A stretch of 20,684 nt of DNA from IMG/VR virus record IMGVR_UViG_3300042371_000474, positions 1 through 20,684 of that record; one strand, 5' to 3'. This document shows positions 15,941 through 20,684 of this stretch, in pieces. The stretch is from a virus. The notes below the pieces were generated by a model. That model had not been told where the DNA came from and did no database searches. It worked only from the letters and a program-made list of their open reading frames with translations. The position numbers were made by a program, and so were the translations under genes. Position 1 is the stretch's first letter; each line of letters begins with the position of its first letter.

Positions 15941-18900
15941 ATGAAAGTTGCTATTATAGACATCATAGGGATTCCCTATGATGGCACTACAGTATTCAAA
16001 CAAGGGTTAGGTGGCAGTGAAAGTGCTGTTACCCTGATGAGCATAGAATTAGCTAATTTAGGATTCGATGTTACAGTTTTTAATAATTGTAATATAGATC
16101 ATGCACATCCCGGAACTTATGAAGGAGTCTTATACAGGCCGTTAACAGACCTGTCAGGACCTCATGAGTTTGACATTGTAATAAGCAGTCGTACTATAAT
16201 CCCATTCACTGACCCAGCAGATTATTCTAGATTAAATGACAATAGAGCGATACCATTTGCTTCTATGAATTTATATGATAGAATTATCAGCAAAGCAAAA
16301 ATGAGAGTATTATGGATGCATGATACTTTCTGTTTAGGCGATAATCTCATAGAAGAACTTGCTGTTGCTGATAGAATCACTGACATCTTTACACTCAGTG
16401 ATTTCCATCTAACCTATGTAGCTAACTGCGATCACGGCCGCCGCAGAAACTTTGAAGTACTTAAATCAAAACTTTTTATCACACGTAACGGTGTACGCAT
16501 CTATAACAAAGAAGTGGATATCAGTGCCAAGAATAAAAATTTGTTTGTTTATAATGCCAGCGTGACCAAGGGAATGATCCCTCTGGTTAAAAATATTTGG
16601 CCGCACGTTAAACGCCATATACCCGAAGCCGAGTTAAAAGTTATTGGCGGCTATTATAGATTTAGTAATAATTCAGAACCCGACCAACAAGAGAAAGATT
16701 GGAGACAAATGGCCAATGATCCCGAGTTGGCCAAATTAGACATTGAATTTACTGGTGTTATATCACAGAAAGAAATTGCAGATATTCTTACACAGGCCAA
16801 TTTTACTATATATCCTGCTGCATTTCCAGAAACGTTTGGCATAAGCAGTATGGAAAGCCTATGTTATAATACACCGCTGATTACCTGCAGGTTCGGTGCC
16901 CTAGAAGAAATCGCTATTCCGGGTGCATCTTATCTAATTGATTATGCTATTGAACCTAATGGGTTATTTCCTAATATCAGTGTTCCTCACCAGGTAGAAG
17001 AATTTGTTAAAACTACAGTCGAAGCCTATCGTAATCCTTACCTGCATCAACAGAAGCAATACTACTGTAACATAGTTAAAGATATAGCAGGTTGGGACAG
17101 CGTGGCCCTACAATGGAAACAACATTTCTATAAAGAAACAGATAAATATCTAACTAGAGAAGAATATAGAACTGTTAGTAAAATTAATCGCAGATTGCAC
17201 AAGATATATGAACGTAAGTGGCATAACACTGTTGAATTAGAAGATTATAAAGCAGGTAATGAACAACCTATTGTAATAGTAAGTACATTTTATAATTGTG
17301 CTAATTACATTTCTCGTTGTATAGAAAGTGTTGCCACACAAGATTACGACAATTATGTACACTATCTAGTCGATGATGCTAGTACCGACAATACATTAGA
17401 AGTTATTGTAGATACATTAGATAGATTCCCTAATAATATTAAAGATAAATTCCGTATTATTAAAAATACTGTGAATGTTGGAGCTGTACAAAATCAAATC
17501 TCAGTATTTAGATCACTACAAGATATAGAATCTATTGTTATAATTCTAGACGGGGACGATAGTCTTACCAATGATAATACAATATTTTCATATTATAACA
17601 ATATCTATGATGGTACTACAGAATTTACTTATGGATCATGTTGGAGCATGGTTGATGATATTCCTCTAATCAGTCAACCTTATCCAAAAGCTGTTAAAGA
17701 TAATAGAGATTATAGGAATCATCATTTTAATTGGATATTGCCCTATACGCACTTACGAACATTTAAGAAAAAATTAATAGACAGTTGCGATGACAACTCG
17801 TTCAAAGATCCTAACGGTAATTGGTTCAAAGCTGGGGGAGACGGCAGCGTGTTTTATGCATTGATAGAACAGGCTGATCCTAATAAAGTAAAATGTCTAC
17901 AAGAAATTGTTTACAATTACAACGACATAAACCCATTAAATGATTATAAAGTTAATGCCGAAGAACAAAATCGAAACGCTAGAGAAATAATTAAAATGCC
18001 TACATCAAAAAAAAAGATACTGATAGGAATCCCTACAGCCCGTAACATAGAACCTGATACATTCAAGGCTATCTATGATTTAGAGGTACCTGAAGGATAT
18101 GAAACTACGTTTCAATTCTTCTATGGCTACAACATAGATCAAGTTCGTAACTTGATAGCAGATTGGGTAGTCAATGGATTTGATTACTTATTCAGTGTAG
18201 ACAGCGACATTGCTTTTCCTAAAGATACACTAAAGAAACTACTAGCACATGATCAAGATGTAGTAAGCGGCTTGTATATACAACGCAAGCCCGGACTGCA
18301 TATACTTGAGGTCTACGAGCAAACTGATCGCGGCGGAGTTACCAATATACCCTACGGCAAAATTAAAGACAGGGGCCTAGTTGAAATTGCAGGCTGCGGG
18401 TTTGGCTGTGTGCTGGTTAAAGCAGAAGTATTCAAATCCATAGGTTACCCACAGTTTAAATATTATAGTGCTATTAATCACAAAGACACTGTTTCGGAAG
18501 ATGTTGACTTTTGCCGTAAAGCCTTAGAAAAAGGTTTTAAGATTTGGGCTGATACAACCATACAATGCCAACACACAGGAAGTTTTACTTTTAATGTTGA
18601 TAATAACATTCCTGTTATTGATACCTCTCCAATAGCCAACATTCAAGCTAGACTAAGGGAACTAGGCAGCCAACGTTTGATTCCTAGAAGTCACGTAGAT
18701 TATCTTGCCGGATTAAAAGCTGCCGGCCTTGAACCTAAAGTAATCTACGACATCGGAGCCTGTGTATTACACTGGACCAACGAAGCTTCACGCATTTGGC
18801 CCGATGCAGAGATAGTAGCTTTTGAAGCTATGGATAGTACAGAGTTCTTGTATCAAGAACGGAACATGAAATATCACATAGGCGTACTAAGCAATGAGAC

Positions 18901-19306
18901 TGGTAAAGAAGTTGAATTTTATCAAAACGATATTCACCCAGGTGGCAACAGCTACTATAAAGAAAACGAAGTAGTTAACCCAGATACTGTAAACTACTTC
19001 AATGATACTCATAAGCGTAAGTTAAAAACAGTCACAGTTGATGCTGTGTCAAATCTTAAAAGATTCCCTAAACCAGACTTTGTTAAAATGGATGTACAGG
19101 GTGCAGAACTTGATGTACTCAAAGGTGCTGTAGAAACCCTAGCAGACGTAAAACACGTTATCCTAGAACTACAGGTTGTAGAGTATAATAAAGGTGCACC
19201 GTTGAAAGATGAAGTCATTGCCTATATGGATGAACAAGGTTTTGATTGTCAGGGTATTTTTAGCAATAACGGACCAGACGGAGATTATCACTTTGTGAGA
19301 CGCTAA
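15941..19306 (+). CDS. Four-module glycosyltransferase/FkbM methyltransferase fusion, 1121 aa
   Basis: A multifunctional glycan-building enzyme in one frame. Module 1 (about 1-400) is a GT-B, GT4-like transferase: GLGGSE at 22-27 is the donor-side glycine loop, and PETFGISSMESL carries the E-x7-E pair E297/E305. Module 2 (about 442-670) is a GT-A, GT2-like transferase with VSTFYNCANYI near 447, VDDASTDNT at 477-485 and DGDD at 537-540. Module 3 (about 690-885) is another GT-A-like unit with IGIPTAR at 695-701, metal-binding DSD at 754-756, GLYIQRK near 777, SEDVDFCRKA near 852 and QHTG at 877-880. Module 4 (about 915-1121) is an FkbM-type methyltransferase with YDIGA at 936-940 (SAM-binding motif I) and VKMDVQGAELDVLKG at 1048-1062. 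No membrane segment is visible, so it is probably cytoplasmic. All module signature residues look intact. Donor sugars, acceptor and methylation site are unknown. Candidates are virion adhesins, host surface glycans or modified DNA; the dioxygenase upstream favours a joint modification pathway (inference). Confidence 0.88.
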   Translation: MKVAIIDIIGIPYDGTTVFKQGLGGSESAVTLMSIELANLGFDVTVFNNCNIDHAHPGTYEGVLYRPLTDLSGPHEFDIVISSRTIIPFTDPADYSRLNDNRAIPFASMNLYDRIISKAKMRVLWMHDTFCLGDNLIEELAVADRITDIFTLSDFHLTYVANCDHGRRRNFEVLKSKLFITRNGVRIYNKEVDISAKNKNLFVYNASVTKGMIPLVKNIWPHVKRHIPEAELKVIGGYYRFSNNSEPDQQEKDWRQMANDPELAKLDIEFTGVISQKEIADILTQANFTIYPAAFPETFGISSMESLCYNTPLITCRFGALEEIAIPGASYLIDYAIEPNGLFPNISVPHQVEEFVKTTVEAYRNPYLHQQKQYYCNIVKDIAGWDSVALQWKQHFYKETDKYLTREEYRTVSKINRRLHKIYERKWHNTVELEDYKAGNEQPIVIVSTFYNCANYISRCIESVATQDYDNYVHYLVDDASTDNTLEVIVDTLDRFPNNIKDKFRIIKNTVNVGAVQNQISVFRSLQDIESIVIILDGDDSLTNDNTIFSYYNNIYDGTTEFTYGSCWSMVDDIPLISQPYPKAVKDNRDYRNHHFNWILPYTHLRTFKKKLIDSCDDNSFKDPNGNWFKAGGDGSVFYALIEQADPNKVKCLQEIVYNYNDINPLNDYKVNAEEQNRNAREIIKMPTSKKKILIGIPTARNIEPDTFKAIYDLEVPEGYETTFQFFYGYNIDQVRNLIADWVVNGFDYLFSVDSDIAFPKDTLKKLLAHDQDVVSGLYIQRKPGLHILEVYEQTDRGGVTNIPYGKIKDRGLVEIAGCGFGCVLVKAEVFKSIGYPQFKYYSAINHKDTVSEDVDFCRKALEKGFKIWADTTIQCQHTGSFTFNVDNNIPVIDTSPIANIQARLRELGSQRLIPRSHVDYLAGLKAAGLEPKVIYDIGACVLHWTNEASRIWPDAEIVAFEAMDSTEFLYQERNMKYHIGVLSNETGKEVEFYQNDIHPGGNSYYKENEVVNPDTVNYFNDTHKRKLKTVTVDAVSNLKRFPKPDFVKMDVQGAELDVLKGAVETLADVKHVILELQVVEYNKGAPLKDEVIAYMDEQGFDCQGIFSNNGPDGDYHFVRR

Positions 19307-19309
19307 ATA
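19303..19309 (+). promoter_or_regulatory. CTAAATA late-promoter-like motif at the metallopeptidase start
   Basis: CTAAATA overlaps the stop codon of the preceding gene and lies 5 nt before ATG 19315. It resembles the T4 late core TATAAATA. No convincing Shine-Dalgarno precedes this ATG. If the motif is a promoter, initiation would fall at or very close to the ATG and give a nearly leaderless mRNA; otherwise the gene is read through from upstream. Confidence 0.35.
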
Positions 19310-19314
19310 CTGCT

Positions 19315-19719
19315 ATGAGAGCAAGTCAGTTTATCGTTGAAGGTCCACAAGAAAATGCCAATGTTGTAGAAATGTTTAAAAAGTTTCTACCATTAGCCAT
19401 GGAAGTCTTAGAAGTAGACAGTCTTCCTAAGATGCGTTTTGCCCCGGACTTAAACACAGGCGATCAACCCAGCTTTGGTATGTATTCTCCGGATGATAAT
19501 ATGCTGGCCGTTGCACTGGCTAATCGTCATCCTGTAGATATCTTGCGTACAGTAGCACACGAACTAGTTCATTTTAAACAGAATATGAATGGTGAACTCA
19601 ATCCAGACAGTGGAGAGACTGGCAGTCCCCACGAAAATCAAGCACACGAAATCGCCGGAGTTATCATGCGTAATTTTAACAAACGCTATCCGGAATACTT
19701 AAAAAGCAAGCCACTATAA
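19315..19719 (+). CDS. Small HExxH zinc metallopeptidase-like protein, 134 aa
   Basis: A minimal zinc-peptidase-like domain. The motif RTVAHELVHFKQ (78-89) supplies zinc ligands H82 and H86 and the catalytic E83. SPHENQAHEIAG (104-115) provides E107 as the likely third ligand, a gluzincin-like layout of the ENEA type seen in small phage metallopeptidases. The N-terminus MRASQFIVEG resembles the MRAxxFI start shared by several small proteins of T4-like cyanophages. There is no signal peptide or membrane span, so it probably acts in the host cytoplasm or in virion assembly. It follows the glycosyltransferase gene by 8 nt and lacks a clear Shine-Dalgarno. Its substrate is unknown; processing of a virion protein or of a host factor are both open. 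The family assignment rests on the HELVH motif and the downstream Glu. Confidence 0.8.
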   Translation: MRASQFIVEGPQENANVVEMFKKFLPLAMEVLEVDSLPKMRFAPDLNTGDQPSFGMYSPDDNMLAVALANRHPVDILRTVAHELVHFKQNMNGELNPDSGETGSPHENQAHEIAGVIMRNFNKRYPEYLKSKPL

Positions 19720-19744
19720 AAAAAGGACCCGAAGGTCCTTTTTT
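19718..19744. terminator. Bidirectional intrinsic terminator between convergent genes
   Basis: GGACC (19725-19729), loop CGAA, and GGTCC (19734-19738) are flanked by seven A on the left and six T on the right, so the same element ends transcription in both directions. On the minus strand the loop reads UUCG closed by C-G, the exceptionally stable tetraloop. It overlaps the stop codon of the metallopeptidase gene and faces the convergent gene at 19793-20086. Confidence 0.9.
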
Positions 19745-19792
19745 ATTACTTACTATATTATTTTTGGGCTAGGCCCTAATATTATTATTATA

Positions 19793-20086
19793 TTATTTCT
19801 TTACAGTTGCTTTAGTAGCAGATGCAACGCCTTGATTAACAAAACTATACATCTTTTCAGCTGTTTCTAGAACTTTTTCAAGCCCTGGGAACTGTGGCAT
19901 GGTCACTGTACTGACAATCTGTCCAGTCTTTTCATCACGCTGTGCGGTCATTTCCCAACCTTGGAATTTAGAGTGGAAGTCTTCTGTTACCATACTCTTG
20001 GCCATGCCCAAGATGTCTGTGCGGATTTCGTAGCCGTTCTTGTTAAATTTAACTTCTGGTAGCTTTGGTGTTTCAAAATTTGACAT
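19793..20086 (-). CDS. Protein of unknown function, 97 aa, minus strand
   Basis: A 97-residue polar protein beginning MSNFETPKLPEVKFNKNGYEIRTDILG, with FQGWEMTAQRDEKTG in the middle, MPQFPGLEKVLETAEKMYSFVNQG later on, and a basic Ala/Thr/Lys tail. The latter part looks amphipathic-helical. No signal peptide, membrane span or catalytic motif is seen. It has a strong start: AAGGAG at 20093-20098 lies 6 nt from ATG 20086, with a sigma70-type promoter at 20147-20175. It reads toward the bidirectional terminator at 19718-19744. Strong expression signals suggest an abundant or early product. I do not recognise a characterised family, though similar short proteins with the NGYEIRTDILG type of N-terminus are, as far as I recall, found in other marine T4-like phages without known function. 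Confidence 0.8.
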   Translation of the reverse strand: MSNFETPKLPEVKFNKNGYEIRTDILGMAKSMVTEDFHSKFQGWEMTAQRDEKTGQIVSTVTMPQFPGLEKVLETAEKMYSFVNQGVASATKATVKK

Positions 20087-20120
20087 ATTATTCTCCTTGT
20101 GTGTTAATGTCTATGTGTAA

Positions 20121-20136
20121 ACAGCATCTTTGCTGT
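20121..20136 (-). promoter_or_regulatory. Leader hairpin upstream of the 97-aa gene
   Basis: On the minus strand ACAGC, a six-base loop AAAGAT, and GCTGT form a 5-bp stem. With initiation expected near 20140, the hairpin would sit within the first 20 nt of the mRNA, well upstream of the Shine-Dalgarno at 20093-20098. A 5' hairpin at this place may protect the transcript; this is inferred from position only. Confidence 0.4.
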
Positions 20137-20146
20137 CTATATATTT

Positions 20147-20175
20147 AGTATAGCGTCATACGCTCTACTTGTAAA
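20147..20175 (-). promoter_or_regulatory. Sigma70-type promoter for the 97-aa minus-strand gene
   Basis: On the minus strand TTTACA (20170-20175) serves as -35, followed by a 17-nt spacer and TATACT (20147-20152) as -10; each box matches the consensus in five of six positions. An inverted repeat AGCGT-CAT-ACGCT (20152-20164) fills part of the spacer. A CTAAATA late-like motif (minus strand, 20142-20148) overlaps the -10. The promoter lies in the 103-nt gap just after the hydrolase gene stops. Confidence 0.7.
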
Positions 20176-20189
20176 GCGATATGAAATTA

Positions 20190-20684
20190 TTACTTGATCT
20201 TTTTTATTCGTTCTTTGATAATTTTAATCACTGGTTCAGCCAACACAACTTCATAATGATTGTAGTCTACTTCTACTAACTCCATATCTTCATGATGTTT
20301 TTGACTGGCAATGGTCACTACGCCATCGTTGGGCTCATGCATGAACGCACTTTGTCCTTTGACTGTGACTATATTAGTCCAAGGATGCTGTATCTTAATC
20401 TTACTGGCTTGCTTCATTACCCACGAACTAGGACCAATGTCACGCATCAGTCTGCTAAATGGTAAGAAGTATTGAGCATAGTCTGCTACTTCTGCGCCAC
20501 CGTAGGGTGTGCTTAACGTAACAGCGCCCTTAACAGAACTAGGCATTGAATTGGCTAGATGCAAACTGTATATGCCGCCCAAACTATGTGCAACAAACAC
20601 TAGATCAGTTTGCCCGTCTAGTGTCGACTGCATGTCTTTTAGGTTATTTTCAAACCCGTTGCGGCTGTCATAGTTAATGTCAAG
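20190..20684 (-). CDS. Alpha/beta-hydrolase (lipase/esterase-like), C-terminal 164 residues; 5' end outside window
   Basis: The frame stays open to the right edge (codon CTT at 20682-20684), so the internal ATG at 20633 is not the true start. The visible part carries the nucleophile elbow VAHSLGGIYSLHLA (A-x-S-x-G, with Ala in place of the first Gly of GxSxG), then TLSTPYGGAEVA, then EPNDGVVTIASQ with the likely catalytic Asp, and YNHYEVVL with the likely catalytic His. This Ser-Asp-His order and the NDGVV and H.E motifs are typical of lipase/PGAP1-like serine hydrolases. The C-terminus is a Lys/Ile-rich helix. The substrate could be a lipid, ester or thioester; none can be deduced. The N-terminus, including any signal peptide, is outside the window, so cellular location is unknown. 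It reads in the same direction as the 97-aa gene but is separated from it by a new promoter. Confidence 0.85.
   Translation of the reverse strand, partial: LDINYDSRNGFENNLKDMQSTLDGQTDLVFVAHSLGGIYSLHLANSMPSSVKGAVTLSTPYGGAEVADYAQYFLPFSRLMRDIGPSSWVMKQASKIKIQHPWTNIVTVKGQSAFMHEPNDGVVTIASQKHHEDMELVEVDYNHYEVVLAEPVIKIIKERIKKIK

Noticed and set aside
19766-19776. GGGC-TAG-GCCC inverted repeat as a second terminator
   Set aside because: It has only a 4-bp stem with a 3-base loop and no T-tract following on either strand. The real terminator is at 19718-19744.
19793-20086. Phasin-like assignment for the 97-aa protein
   Set aside because: Only a vague amphipathic-helix resemblance (FPGLEKVLETAEKMYSFV) supports it; length and N-terminus do not fit, so no function is assigned.
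20631-20633. ATG at 20633 as start of the hydrolase
   Set aside because: The frame continues open for 17 more codons to the window edge. Starting at this ATG would leave only about eleven residues before the nucleophile strand, too few for the fold.

Overview
The window looks like part of a T4-like tailed-phage (myovirus) genome of the marine or freshwater cyanophage/pelagiphage type, probably from an assembled virome. The evidence is the tightly packed A+T-rich coding DNA with 1-8 nt overlaps, and virion proteins built from motifs common in these phages: an FRVG..F...QATGT structural C-terminus, a proline-free GFTGSQ collagen-like stalk, GAL.V.GG..I...LYIGG modules, and LamG jelly-roll domains. 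T4-late-promoter-like TATAAATA/CTAAATA motifs sit at several gene starts. I see no tRNA, integrase, CRISPR array or insertion sequence. The host cannot be read from the sequence.

Layout. Positions 3-5608 (+) hold the end of one virion protein and four further genes: a 112-aa small structural protein, a 937-aa modular fibre/adhesin, a 75-aa accessory protein and a 595-aa probable beta-propeller-like protein. Positions 5627-14971 (+) are one giant gene for a 3114-aa protein with twelve LamG-like lectin-fold domains, which fills almost half the window. Positions 14976-15037 form a compact control region: a near-consensus sigma70-type promoter and a perfect 8-bp inverted repeat next to the Shine-Dalgarno. 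Positions 15038-19306 (+) encode a 2-oxoglutarate/Fe(II) dioxygenase immediately followed by a 1121-aa four-module enzyme (GT4-like, GT2-like, second GT-A-like, FkbM-type methyltransferase). Positions 19315-19719 (+) encode a small HELVH zinc metallopeptidase-like protein, ended by a bidirectional terminator. On the minus strand lie a 97-aa protein of unknown function (19793-20086) with its own sigma70-type promoter, and the C-terminal part of an alpha/beta serine hydrolase (20190-20684) that runs off the window.

How the genes may work together (inference). The left three quarters is a virion-surface and host-recognition block. The right quarter begins with a separately promoted hydroxylase plus glycosyltransferase/methyltransferase pair placed directly behind the giant adhesin. 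The most interesting reading is a phage-encoded decoration pathway, in which residues on Ser/Thr/Asn-rich adhesins or the collagen-like stalk are hydroxylated and glycosylated and the glycan is methyl-capped. Modification of host surface glycans remains a serious alternative. The module content is supported by visible motifs; the pathway and its substrate are hypotheses.
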